From JAJVID01 sp050247435 (GTDB taxonomy: Bacteria > Acidobacteriota > Blastocatellia > RBC074): DNA of 64,000 nucleotides. Of the stretch, positions 33,099 to 44,930 are shown piece after piece; position 1 is the first letter of the stretch; each line of letters begins with the position of its first letter. Position numbers and translations under genes: made by a program. The stretch lies in NCBI GenBank assembly GCA_050247435.1, contig JBFWUF010000020.1, forward strand, positions 1-64,000, in the 5' to 3' direction. The notes below the pieces were generated by a model. The model ran no database searches and was not told the origin of the DNA. It saw only the letters and a program-made list of their open reading frames with translations.

Positions 33099-34208
33099 TT
33101 ATTCGTCACCAAACGAAACACCCAGATCGCGCGCTGAGCAGATAACGTCGTAATCGCGCGGAACGAGTTTTGTCCGGCTGATCGCTTTTGCCAGCGGGAC
33201 GGTGACAATAGTTGACGACTGGAAGGCGACCATGACGTTTTTCTTTCCGCTTTCGACGGCTCGGACTGCGGCTGTCCCGAAGCGCGTCGCCAGCAATCGG
33301 TCTCCCGGCGTCGGCTGGCCGCCGCGTTGCAGGTGGCCCAGCACCAGCGAGCGGGTCTCGAAGCCAGTCATCTCATTCAATTCCACCGCCAGCCGGTCAG
33401 CGATGCCGCCCAGTCGCGGCCCGCCTCCCGCGCCGCTCGCTTCAAAGGTCATCTGGCCGCCGACCGGCGCCGCGCCTTCCGCCGCGACGATGATGGCGAA
33501 GTTGCGTTTGCGCCGCCACCGGTCGTGAAGCTTGCGCGCTATCGAATCAAGGTTGTATGGAATTTCGGGAATCAGGATCACGTCGGCGCCGCCCGCCACG
33601 CCCGAATAGAGCGCAATCCAGCCGGCGTTACGCCCCATGACCTCGACGATCATCACGCGTTCGTGCGAGGCCGCCGTCGCATGCAATTTATCAATTGCGT
33701 CGGTCGCGGTCGTCACGGCGGTGCTGAAGCCGAAGGTCAACTCAGTCGTCATCAAATCGTTGTCAATCGTCTTGGGCACGCCGATGATTGGGACGCCTCT
33801 CCTGGCCAGATTGTTTGCGATGGTCAGCGTGCCGTCGCCGCCGATGACGATCAGCGATTCCAGCCCCAGCCGGTGAAACCGCTCGACGACTTGATCCGAG
33901 ATGTCAACGAAACTGGCTTTGCCGCTGGTTGCGACTTCGAGCTTGAACGGATTGCCGCGATTGGTCGTGCCCAGGATCGTGCCGCCGGTGTGGATGATGC
34001 CGCGCACGGAATGCGCGTCCATCCGGTGAATACGATTGCGGTAACACAGCCCCTCGAAGCCACGTTCAATTCCGTAAACTTCCCAGCCGCGATTGATCGC
34101 GCTCAGGACGACGGCGCGGATCACGGCGTTCAGGCCAGGGCAATCGCCGCCGCCGGTGACAAGCCCGATCTTTCTTACTTCAGATTTTGTTTTACTACGT
34201 TGAACCAT
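33099..34208 (-). CDS. pfkA: 6-phosphofructokinase, group III type
   Basis: The 369-aa enzyme phosphorylates fructose 6-phosphate in glycolysis. It has GGGDCPGLNAVIRA at the nucleotide loop, IGGDGTLTIA, VGVPKTIDNDL, and VEVMGRNAGWIALYSG with the substrate-binding motifs. The pair GGDG plus PKTIDND is the mixed signature of group III enzymes: the first glycine favours ATP, while the lysine is also found in pyrophosphate-dependent enzymes. ATP use is therefore likely but not certain. It is transcribed divergently from the fatty-acid regulator. Confidence 0.92.
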   Translation of the reverse strand: MVQRSKTKSEVRKIGLVTGGGDCPGLNAVIRAVVLSAINRGWEVYGIERGFEGLCYRNRIHRMDAHSVRGIIHTGGTILGTTNRGNPFKLEVATSGKASFVDISDQVVERFHRLGLESLIVIGGDGTLTIANNLARRGVPIIGVPKTIDNDLMTTELTFGFSTAVTTATDAIDKLHATAASHERVMIVEVMGRNAGWIALYSGVAGGADVILIPEIPYNLDSIARKLHDRWRRKRNFAIIVAAEGAAPVGGQMTFEASGAGGGPRLGGIADRLAVELNEMTGFETRSLVLGHLQRGGQPTPGDRLLATRFGTAAVRAVESGKKNVMVAFQSSTIVTVPLAKAISRTKLVPRDYDVICSARDLGVSFGDE

Positions 34209-34356
34209 AGTTGAAGTTTATGTGCCGCGGTTCAAAGTGCCAAGTTCTATTTTTTGCCAACGCTCCGGCTCGCTCCGCTAATCTATTCAATTGGCCGAAA
34301 TACTTTACACTTGTGTTCATCTTGCCCGTGGCAGTCGTTTCAACTATTATGCCCGC

Positions 34357-34374
34357 TGAATGAGCATTCATTCA
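34357..34374. promoter_or_regulatory. FadR-type operator (perfect TGAATGA-N4-TCATTCA)
   Basis: The sequence TGAATGA-GCAT-TCATTCA is a perfect 7-bp inverted repeat with a 4-bp centre. It matches the known Bacillus FadR operator layout (TGAATGA-N4-TCATTCA). It sits about 25 bp before the tetR/fadR gene, which heads the fatty-acid degradation cluster, so autoregulation and control of the cluster by acyl-CoA is the natural reading. Confidence 0.8.
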
Positions 34375-34398
34375 GTTCGCTCCTGGTAACGAATTCCA

Positions 34399-35037
34399 AT
34401 GCAGACAAAACGCAAAAACGCCGCTCAAACGATTGAATTAGCTGAGGAAAAATCACGTAACGGCAAACGTGAGGTGATATTGCGCGCGGCGGCTCACGTC
34501 TTCGCGCGGTCGGGTTATTTCAATGCGAAGGTTTCCGATGTGGCGCGGAAGGCGGGCGTAGCCGACGGCACGGTTTATCTCTATTTCAAAAACAAGGACG
34601 ACCTGCTGACTTCGATCTTCAGTTGGGCGATGGGCGAATTCATCAGCAGCGCGAAGTCGGAGATGGCCGAAATAGAAGACCCGCGCGAGAAACTGCGCCG
34701 GTTCGCGAGCCTGCATTTTTCGTTGCTTGAACAGGAGCGCGACATCGCCATTGTTTTCCAGATCGAGTTGCGCCAATCAACCAAGTTCATGGAGCAGTTT
34801 TCGACCACATATTTGGCGCAATATTTGCAGATGCTGCGCGAGATCATCGAGGAAGGGCAGCGGTGCGGGATTTTCAGAAAGCGGCTCAACTCGAAGGTCG
34901 TGGCAAAATTCCTGTTCGGCGCGCTGGACGAGATGGCCACCAACTGGGTGTTGAGCCATAACAATCACAGCCTGACGGCGATGGTCGAACCGGTTTTGGA
35001 TATATTTCTGAACGGAGTGAGCGAAGCCAATGTCTGA
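34399..35037 (+). CDS. fadR: TetR-family regulator of fatty-acid degradation (FadR-like)
   Basis: The 212-aa protein has a TetR helix-turn-helix at residues about 25-70 (ILRAAAHVFARSGYFNAKVSDVARKAGVADGTVYLYF spans it) and a C-terminal ligand domain resembling the FadR branch (FASLHFSLLEQERDIAIVFQIELR). A perfect FadR-type operator lies just upstream, and the next genes are fadD, fadN, fadA and fadE. I infer repression released by long-chain acyl-CoA. The gene overlaps fadD by eight bases. The symbol follows the Bacillus TetR-type FadR, not the GntR-type E. coli one. Confidence 0.85.
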   Translation: MQTKRKNAAQTIELAEEKSRNGKREVILRAAAHVFARSGYFNAKVSDVARKAGVADGTVYLYFKNKDDLLTSIFSWAMGEFISSAKSEMAEIEDPREKLRRFASLHFSLLEQERDIAIVFQIELRQSTKFMEQFSTTYLAQYLQMLREIIEEGQRCGIFRKRLNSKVVAKFLFGALDEMATNWVLSHNNHSLTAMVEPVLDIFLNGVSEANV

Positions 35038-36913
35038 AGTTATGACTGACGCCAGAACTGAAGACTGGAAGATCACGACGCTGGTCGATCTTTTCCGGCA
35101 CGCTGTCGCGCGGGACAATCGCGGCCTGCTCAACCATAAAAAAGACGGCGCGTGGATCTCGATTTCGTCGTCCGAATTGGCGGCGCAGGTTGGCGCCGTC
35201 GCAATGGGGCTTTACGCGCTCGGCGTGCGCGCGGGCGACCGCGTGGGTATTCTTTCGGAGAATCGGGTCGAATGGACGATGGCTGACCTGGGCGTAATCA
35301 ATTGCGGGGCGGTGGACGTTCCGATCTACGCCACGCAGGCGCCGAAGCAAGTCGCTTACATTTTGAACGACGCCGCTGTCGAAGTCCTCTTCATCTCGAA
35401 TCAGGCGCAGTACGACCGCATCCGCGACGCGCTGAACAGTTGCCCGAAGCTGCGCGTGATCGTTTCGTTCGACCAGGTGATCGCGCCGCAGGGCAAGGTG
35501 ATGAGCTTCGACGATTTTCTGAACTGGGGGCGCGCCGCGGACGAGGCGGAGCCGGAGCTTTACGAGACTTTGCGAAAGAGCGTGACGCCGGATAGTCTGG
35601 CGACTCTGATCTACACTTCAGGCACGACGGGCGATCCGAAGGGCGTGATGCTGACGCACGCGAATCTGGTTTCAAACGCGCTCGCCAACTTTCACAACGC
35701 CGAATTGACTGAGAGCGAGGTCGCACTGACCTTCCTGCCTTTCTCGCACATCCTCGAACGCACGACGATTTATATGTACCTCTACGGCGGCGTTTCGATC
35801 TTTTACGCCGAGAGCGTCGAGAGCGTCGCGCAGGATCTGATGGAAGTCCGCCCGAATTTCATGACCAGCGTCCCGCGTCTGTTCGAGAAGATTTACGCCC
35901 GCGCGATGGAGAAGGCCGAAGAGTCCGGGAAGGCGAAGGCCGCGATTGCGCGCTGGGCCGTGGGCGTGGCGAAGCAGTGGGCTGATGGCGCGGGCGGAGG
36001 GCGGCAGGCAGGTATGCTGTTGAGCCTCGAACACAGAATCGCCGACGCGATGGTCTATTCAAAACTTCGCGCGGCTTTGGGCGGCCGCGTCCGCGCGCTG
36101 GTTTCCGGAGGCGCGCCGCTCGCGCCCGATCTGACGCAATTCTTTTTCGGCGCGGGGCTGCCGATTTATCAGGGCTACGGTTTGACCGAAAGTTCGCCGG
36201 TGATCAGTTGCAACACTCCGCAAGCGAACCGCATCGGTTCGGTCGGCAAGCCGATTCCCGGCGTTAGCGTGCGGATCGCCGAAGACGGCGAGATTCTGGC
36301 TTCGGGGCCGAACGTCATGCGTGGTTATTACAACCGCCCCGACGCGACCGAAGAGACTTTGGAGAACGACGCCGAAGGCCGCGTCTGGCTGCGCACGGGC
36401 GACATTGGCCATCTGGACGCCGACGGATATCTGTTCATCACCGACCGCAAGAAGGATTTGATCAAAACCAGCGGCGGCAAATACGTCGCGCCACAGCCGA
36501 TTGAAAACGCCATCAAACGCAGCCGCTTCGTCAATCAGGTGGTGGTCATCGGCGACGGGCGCAAATTCGCCTCGGCTCTGGTCGTGCCGCAGATGGACGC
36601 GCTGCGCGCATTCGCCCAGCAGCAGGGGATCGCGACCGGCGGAGCCAGCGGAGCCGATGGCGCCAATGATGATGGATTGATCAATCATCCGAAGATCGTC
36701 AGCCTGATCGAGAGCGAGGTTGATAAACACACGAACGATCTATCCCAGTTCGAGAAGATCAAGGCCGTTCTGCTGCTTCCGCGCGAACTGACGATTGAAA
36801 GCGGCGAACTGACGCCGACGCTCAAGGTCAAACGCCGCGTTGTCGTCGAAAAGAACAAGAAACAGATTGACCAGCTTTACGCCGAGAAAGAAGCCGGCCA
36901 CGGCTCGAAATGA
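35030..36913 (+). CDS. fadD: Long-chain fatty acid-CoA ligase
   Basis: The 627-aa AMP-forming enzyme activates fatty acids to acyl-CoA. Motifs: LIYTSGTTGDPKGVMLTHANL (P-loop), GYGLTESSPVIS, WLRTGDIGHLDADGYLFITDRKKDLIKTSGGKYV spanning the hinge, and a C-terminal catalytic lysine region (LTPTLKVKRR). The length and motifs fit the long-chain FAA1/FadD15 type. It overlaps the regulator gene by eight bases, placing it as the first enzyme of the operon. It is followed by a palindrome. Confidence 0.93.
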   Translation: MSEVMTDARTEDWKITTLVDLFRHAVARDNRGLLNHKKDGAWISISSSELAAQVGAVAMGLYALGVRAGDRVGILSENRVEWTMADLGVINCGAVDVPIYATQAPKQVAYILNDAAVEVLFISNQAQYDRIRDALNSCPKLRVIVSFDQVIAPQGKVMSFDDFLNWGRAADEAEPELYETLRKSVTPDSLATLIYTSGTTGDPKGVMLTHANLVSNALANFHNAELTESEVALTFLPFSHILERTTIYMYLYGGVSIFYAESVESVAQDLMEVRPNFMTSVPRLFEKIYARAMEKAEESGKAKAAIARWAVGVAKQWADGAGGGRQAGMLLSLEHRIADAMVYSKLRAALGGRVRALVSGGAPLAPDLTQFFFGAGLPIYQGYGLTESSPVISCNTPQANRIGSVGKPIPGVSVRIAEDGEILASGPNVMRGYYNRPDATEETLENDAEGRVWLRTGDIGHLDADGYLFITDRKKDLIKTSGGKYVAPQPIENAIKRSRFVNQVVVIGDGRKFASALVVPQMDALRAFAQQQGIATGGASGADGANDDGLINHPKIVSLIESEVDKHTNDLSQFEKIKAVLLLPRELTIESGELTPTLKVKRRVVVEKNKKQIDQLYAEKEAGHGSK

Positions 36914-36920
36914 TTGTGGA

Positions 36921-36985
36921 TGCCCTGGGAGCGCGCAAGGATACGCGCGCTCCCAGGGCATCCGCAATCCGCAATCCGCAATCAG
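36921..36985. repeat. Short CTGGGAGCGC palindrome (copy 5) followed by ATCCGCA repeats
   Basis: TGCCCTGGGAGCGCGC and its exact inverse form a hairpin at 36921-36960. Three copies of ATCCGCA then run directly into the start codon of the next gene at 36986. No ribosome-binding site is visible there. Confidence 0.85.
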
Positions 36986-37675
36986 ATGTTCCCAATTACT
37001 TTAAGCATCACGCGAATCAACAAACACACGCCGTCGGTGTGGAGCTTTTTCATGACCCCGCGGAACGCGCCTCGGCCCGAATTCAAGGCGGGCCAGGTGG
37101 CGGTTCTGGAGATGGGCAACTACGGCGATTCGTACTTTGCCTTCGCCTCGGCGCCCGAAGAGAGCGAGTTCGAGTTCCTGATCAAGCGCAGAGAGTCACC
37201 GAACGTCACGGGAGCGCTCTTCGATCCGCACATCGCCAAGCAGGTCGTCCTGAAAAATATTGTTGGGCATGGTTTCCAGGTCGAAGATTACAAAAAACAC
37301 GATCTGGTCTTCGTGGCGATGGGTACCGGCCTTGCGCCATTGCGCTCGACATTGCGCCACGTCTTTCATTCGCGCGAAGACTATGGCCGGCTGATCGTGC
37401 TTTACGGCGCGCGCGCGGTAGAGGATTTCTGTTTTGAAGATGAGATGGCGACCGAGTGGTTGAAGCAGGGCGTCGAATTACGCCAGGTTCTCAGCCGTCC
37501 AAACGGCGATTGGAGTGGGCCAACAGGTTACGTCCAGAGCCTGCTCGACAATCTGATCCCCGAATTGCAAGCTCCCGTCGCCCTGGTTTGCGGATCAAAC
37601 GAGATGATTGAACAGACGCGCGAGCGGTTGCTGAGCCTGGGGTTCGCGCCGGAAAAGATTTTGACGAACTATTGA
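36986..37675 (+). CDS. Ferredoxin-NADP reductase-like flavoprotein domain
   Basis: The 229-aa protein has the ferredoxin-reductase fold: an N-terminal FAD-like barrel (FKAGQVAVLEMGNYG, YFAFASAPEE) and a C-terminal NAD(P) domain (VFVAMGTGLAPLRSTLRH, VLYGARAVEDFCFEDEM, LSRPNGDWSGPTGYVQSLL, VALVCGSNEMIE). The classic RxYS flavin motif is replaced by FAFASAP, so flavin binding may be altered. It could pass electrons to or from beta-oxidation. The start at 36986 directly abuts ATCCGCA repeats; an upstream in-frame start at 36914 would read through repeats and is rejected. Confidence 0.75.
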   Translation: MFPITLSITRINKHTPSVWSFFMTPRNAPRPEFKAGQVAVLEMGNYGDSYFAFASAPEESEFEFLIKRRESPNVTGALFDPHIAKQVVLKNIVGHGFQVEDYKKHDLVFVAMGTGLAPLRSTLRHVFHSREDYGRLIVLYGARAVEDFCFEDEMATEWLKQGVELRQVLSRPNGDWSGPTGYVQSLLDNLIPELQAPVALVCGSNEMIEQTRERLLSLGFAPEKILTNY

Positions 37676-37684
37676 ATTTCTCAT

Positions 37685-37756
37685 TCACGAAGCCACACGA
37701 AGTAACACGAAAGAATATCGAAATGCTTCGTGTCTCTTCGCGTGTCGTTGTGGATG
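37685..37756. repeat. Imperfect palindrome, CCACACGAAG family (copy 2)
   Basis: CACGAAGCCACACGAAGTAACACGAA pairs imperfectly with TTCGTGTCTCTTCGCGTGTCGTTGTGG. It fills the gap before fadN and resembles the element at 3777-3846. Confidence 0.7.
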
Positions 37757-37775
37757 GTTTGGAGGAGACATCAAC

Positions 37776-40166
<2,391 letters not shown>

Positions 40167-40214
40167 CATGCGACAGGGAAGTCAGTCTATGGCGAATTTC
40201 CCGTGGAGGTAATT

Positions 40215-40817
40215 ATGGCGACAGCGCAGAGACACATCATTCCTGAACCAAGACCGTATCAACCGTATCAATGGACGCGCGAAGAGTATTACAAAATGGG
40301 GGAACTTGGTTTCTTCAACGACAAGCGCGTCGAGTTGATAGAAGGGAGGGTTATTGAAATGAGTCCGATTTACAGCCCGCATATGACCTCTGTCACTCTT
40401 GCGGATGATGTTCTCCGCGCGGTTTTTGGAAAGGGCTGGGTCGTGCGAATTCAAGGCCCATTAAGTTTGGGAGTCAATTCCGATCCTGAACCGGATGTAG
40501 CTGTCGTTGCGGGCAAGGCGCGCGATTTCAAAGACGCTCATCCGACTACTGCGGCGCTGGTCATCGAGGTCGCTGATTCATCGCTGCCATACGATAGAAA
40601 TCACAAGGCAAGCCTCTACGCCAAAGCCGGAATCCCGGACTATTGGATATTGAATTTGCCGGATCGGCAGATCGAAGTTCACCGGCGCCAGATCGCTGAC
40701 GCCACTGCGGAGTTCGGATTCAGCTATGGGGACAAGATGATTTTCAAGGAAGGCGATTCGGTGAAGCCGCTTGCCAAGCCGAAAGCTTCGATTGCGGTTG
40801 CGGATTTGCTGCCGTGA
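40215..40817 (+). CDS. Uma2-family (DUF820) PD-(D/E)XK protein
   Basis: The 200-aa protein matches Uma2: WTREEYYKMGELGFFNDKRVELIEGRVIEM near the start, DPEPDVAVVAG carrying the aspartate, ALVIEVADSSLPYDRNHKASLYAKAGIPDYWILN giving the E-x-x and lysine-bearing helix. The family is abundant in cyanobacteria and Acidobacteriota and of unknown biological role. The start at 40215 follows GGAGG. It sits between fadN and fadA, 23 bp before fadA, splitting an otherwise purely metabolic operon, so it may be a later insertion. Confidence 0.85.
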   Translation: MATAQRHIIPEPRPYQPYQWTREEYYKMGELGFFNDKRVELIEGRVIEMSPIYSPHMTSVTLADDVLRAVFGKGWVVRIQGPLSLGVNSDPEPDVAVVAGKARDFKDAHPTTAALVIEVADSSLPYDRNHKASLYAKAGIPDYWILNLPDRQIEVHRRQIADATAEFGFSYGDKMIFKEGDSVKPLAKPKASIAVADLLP

Positions 40818-40840
40818 CCAGTTTCAAGGAGAAAGCAATT

Positions 40841-42037
40841 ATGCGTGAAGCAGTAATCGTTAATGCGCTACGCACCGCTATAGGCAAAGCCCCGCGCGGC
40901 GCGCTCAAAGACGTACGGCCTGATGACATGGCCGCCCAGGTGATTAAAGAGTTGATGACGCGAACGCCCGAAGTCAAACCCGAAGAGGTCGAAGACGTGG
41001 TGATCGGTTGCGCCACGCCCGAAGCCCAGCAGGGGATGAACATGGCTCGGCAGGCGGCGCTGCTCGCGGGTCTGCCCAATTCGTCGTCGGCGATCACGAT
41101 CAACCGGTTCTGCTCGTCGGGCTTGCAGGCCATTGCGCAGGCCGCCGAGCACATTATGTGCGGCTTTTCGGAAGTGGCCATCGGCGGCGGCGCCGAATCA
41201 ATGTCGCAACTGCCGATGGGCGGCCACAACCTGTCGCCGAACCCGACGCTCGTGGACACCTATCCCGACACTTATCTGAACATGGGGTTGACGGCTGAAA
41301 ACCTGGCGCGCAAATACGAGATCACGCGCGAGCAGGCCGATGAATTTTCGGTGCGCTCGCATCACAACGCGGCGGCTGCGATTGATGGCGGCAAATTCAA
41401 GGAAGAGATCGTGCCTGTCAGTTTTGCGATTCGCGATCTGGAAGTTGACGAAAAGGGGCGCGGCAAAATTCGCGTCAAAGAAAATGTGTTTGAAGTTGAT
41501 GAAGGCGTGCGCCGCGACACTTCGGTGGAGGGGTTGGCGAAACTGCGCCCCGCTTTTCACGTGAAGGGAACTGTGACTGCCGGCAATTCGTCGCAGACTT
41601 CCGACGGCGCTGCGGCGGCGCTGGTGATGTCGCGCGAACGCGCCGAAGCTTTGGGGCTGAAGCCGATGGCGCGTTTCGTTGCGTTCGCCACGGGCGGCGT
41701 CGCGCCGGAAGAGATGGGCATCGGTCCCGTCGTCGCGATTCCAAAAGCGTTGAAGGCCGCCGGTCTGAAGCTCGAAGACATTGATCTGATCGAACTCAAC
41801 GAAGCGTTCGCCGCGCAGGCTCTGTCGGTAATCAAGGTCTTGAACCTCGATCTTGAACGGTTGAACGTCAATGGCGGCGCGGTCGCGCTTGGCCATCCGC
41901 TCGGCTGCACTGGCGCGAAGCTCACGGCCACGCTGCTTTACGAGATGAAGCGGCGCAAGGCGCGTTACGGAATGGTCACGATGTGCGTCGGCGGCGGAAT
42001 GGGCGCGGCGGGAATTTTTGAGAATTTGATGAGATAA
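40841..42037 (+). CDS. fadA: Acetyl-CoA C-acyltransferase (thiolase)
   Basis: The 398-aa thiolase performs the last step of beta-oxidation. It has NRFCSSGLQAIAQAA with the acyl-accepting cysteine, GGGAESMSQLPMGG, ALNEAFAAQ-type ELNEAFAAQAL, GGAVALGHPLGCTGA with the catalytic histidine, and MCVGGGMGAAGIFE with the second cysteine. The start at 40841 follows AAGGAGAAA at the right distance. It is the partner of FadN, 674 bp upstream, with the Uma2 gene in between. Confidence 0.94.
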   Translation: MREAVIVNALRTAIGKAPRGALKDVRPDDMAAQVIKELMTRTPEVKPEEVEDVVIGCATPEAQQGMNMARQAALLAGLPNSSSAITINRFCSSGLQAIAQAAEHIMCGFSEVAIGGGAESMSQLPMGGHNLSPNPTLVDTYPDTYLNMGLTAENLARKYEITREQADEFSVRSHHNAAAAIDGGKFKEEIVPVSFAIRDLEVDEKGRGKIRVKENVFEVDEGVRRDTSVEGLAKLRPAFHVKGTVTAGNSSQTSDGAAAALVMSRERAEALGLKPMARFVAFATGGVAPEEMGIGPVVAIPKALKAAGLKLEDIDLIELNEAFAAQALSVIKVLNLDLERLNVNGGAVALGHPLGCTGAKLTATLLYEMKRRKARYGMVTMCVGGGMGAAGIFENLMR

Positions 42038-42038
42038 C

Positions 42039-42074
42039 CCCTGGGAGCGCACGCAAGGATGTGTGCGTTCCAGG
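42039..42074. repeat. Short palindrome, CTGGGAGCGCACGC family (copy 6)
   Basis: CCCTGGGAGCGCACGC, AAGGAT, then GTGTGCGTTCCAGG, a slightly degenerate hairpin between fadA and fadE. Confidence 0.8.
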
Positions 42075-42092
42075 ACGAAGAAAGGAAAGCTT

Positions 42093-43874
42093 ATGGCTGA
42101 GCCACAAAAAACAATTTTCAAAGGCGGCAGTTTTCTGATCACTGAGACGACGCCGAGGATGGTCTTCTCGCCTGAAGACTTCACCGAAGAGCAGAGAATG
42201 ATCGCGCAGACGACTTCCGAGTATGTCGAAAAAGAGTTGATACCGAACAGCGCGCGGATCGAAGAGAAAGACTACGAGCTGCAGCGGCAGTTGCTGCAGA
42301 CGGCGGGCGAACTCGGATTGCTTTCGGCGAGCATCCCGGAACAGTACGGCGGACTTGCGCTCGATCACATTTCTGGAATGCTGATTTCGGAATACATCTC
42401 CGGCCAGGGGTCGTTCGCTACCACGTTCGGCGCGACGACCAGCATCGGTCTTCTTCCGATTGTCTACTTCGGAACTGATGAGCAGAAGAAAAAATACCTG
42501 CCGAAGATTGGTTCGGGCGAATGGGTTTCAGCGTATTGCCTGAGCGAATCGGGATCAGGTTCCGACGCGCTCGCGGCGAAATCCACCGCGCGGCTCAATC
42601 CCGAAGGCACGCACTGGATTTTGAACGGCGAGAAGATGTGGATCTCGAATGGCGCGTTCGCCGACATTTACATCGTCTTCGCCAAAGTTGACGGTGAAAA
42701 GTTCACCGGCTTCATCGTCGAACGCAACGATCCGGGCGTGACTCCAGGCGCTGAAGAGCACAAACTTGGCCAACGCGGCTCCTCGACGACTCCGCTGCTT
42801 TTACAGGATTGCAAGATTCCGAAAGACCGGCTGCTGGGCGAGATCGGCAAGGGGCATTTGATCGCGTTCAACATTTTGAACTTCGGCCGCTTCAAACTCG
42901 GCGCGGGCTGCGTTGGTGGTAGCAAACACACGCTGGCGTTGGCCGCGAAATACGCCTCCGAGCGGCGGCAGTTCGGTCAGCCGATCTCCAACTTCGGCGC
43001 GATCAAATACAAACTGGCCGAGATGCTGACGCGAACTTACGTCGGCGAATCGGCTGTTTATCGCACCGCCGGCTTCATCGAAGACCGGGAGAGCACGATT
43101 GACAAGAGCAATCCGACCGAAGTGTTGGCCGCCATCGAAGAGTACGCGGTCGAATGCTCGATCCTGAAAGTCGCGGGCAGCGAAATCCTGGCTTACTGCG
43201 CCGACGAAGCCGTGCAGATTTACGGCGGCAACGGATTCACCAGCAGCTATCCGGTCGAGGCGATTTACCGCGACAACCGCGTCAACCGCATCTTCGAAGG
43301 CACGAACGAGATCAACCGGTTGCTGATCCCCGGAATGCTGCTCAAGCGCGCGATGAAGGGCCAATTGCCCCTGCTGGCCGCCGCGCAAAAGTTGCAGGAA
43401 GAGTTGCTGGCCGGGCCTTCGTTCGACATGGATGAAGACGATTCGCCGCTCGCCGAAGAACGCAAGCTGGTGGCGAACTCGAAGAAGGTGGCGCTGGCCG
43501 CGCTCGGCACGGCGGCGCAAAAATTCATGCAGGCGCTCGAAAAAGAGCAGATGATCCTGACCTGGATCGCCGACATCATCATCGAGTCGTACCTGATGGA
43601 CAGCGCGCTGGGCCGCACGCTGAAGCTGATCGAACGCGACGGGGCGGAGAAGCACGAGGCCGCGATTGACGTGACCCGCCTGTACATCAACGACGCGATG
43701 GCGCGTGTCGAAACGGCGGCGAAGAACGCTCTGGCCGCGACGGTCGAAGGCGATGAACTGCGCACGTTGTTGGCCGCACTGCGCCGCTTCACGAAATACA
43801 CGCCGATCAACACGTCGGCGATTCGCACGCGGTTAGCGGATAGGGCCGTGGCGGCTGGCGGTTACATCTTCTGA
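42093..43874 (+). CDS. fadE: Acyl-CoA dehydrogenase (FadE type)
   Basis: The 593-aa flavoenzyme does the first oxidation of beta-oxidation. It has the family segments AYCLSESGSGSDALA, WISNGAFADIYIVFAKV, RRQFGQPISNFGAIKYKLAEM, and IYGGNGFTSSYPVEAIYRDNRVNRIFEGTNEINRL covering the catalytic region, then a C-terminal extension of about 170 residues typical of the longer FadE group. GAAAGGAAA precedes the start. It completes the set FadD, FadE, FadN and FadA in one cluster. Confidence 0.94.
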   Translation: MAEPQKTIFKGGSFLITETTPRMVFSPEDFTEEQRMIAQTTSEYVEKELIPNSARIEEKDYELQRQLLQTAGELGLLSASIPEQYGGLALDHISGMLISEYISGQGSFATTFGATTSIGLLPIVYFGTDEQKKKYLPKIGSGEWVSAYCLSESGSGSDALAAKSTARLNPEGTHWILNGEKMWISNGAFADIYIVFAKVDGEKFTGFIVERNDPGVTPGAEEHKLGQRGSSTTPLLLQDCKIPKDRLLGEIGKGHLIAFNILNFGRFKLGAGCVGGSKHTLALAAKYASERRQFGQPISNFGAIKYKLAEMLTRTYVGESAVYRTAGFIEDRESTIDKSNPTEVLAAIEEYAVECSILKVAGSEILAYCADEAVQIYGGNGFTSSYPVEAIYRDNRVNRIFEGTNEINRLLIPGMLLKRAMKGQLPLLAAAQKLQEELLAGPSFDMDEDDSPLAEERKLVANSKKVALAALGTAAQKFMQALEKEQMILTWIADIIIESYLMDSALGRTLKLIERDGAEKHEAAIDVTRLYINDAMARVETAAKNALAATVEGDELRTLLAALRRFTKYTPINTSAIRTRLADRAVAAGGYIF

Positions 43875-43875
43875 A

Positions 43876-43982
43876 TGCGGATTTGGGATTGCTGATTGCG
43901 GATTCGGCGCATTCAGGCGAGAAGCCTCGAATGAGATCTCGGGATTCTTCAATCCGCAATCCGCAATCCGCAATCCGCAATC
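43876..43982. repeat. ATCCGCA tandem repeat with inverted partner
   Basis: GCGGATTTGGGATTGCTGATTGCGGATT on the left pairs with four AATCCGC units on the right (43951-43982), forming a large hairpin. The right edge is three bases from the start codon at 43986, as at 36986. Confidence 0.85.
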
Positions 43983-43985
43983 AAG

Positions 43986-44930
<945 letters not shown>

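Noticed and set aside
37681..37697. Second FadR operator before fadN (TGAAT...TCATTCA)
   Set aside because: The half-sites are incomplete and spaced wrongly compared with the perfect site at 34357.
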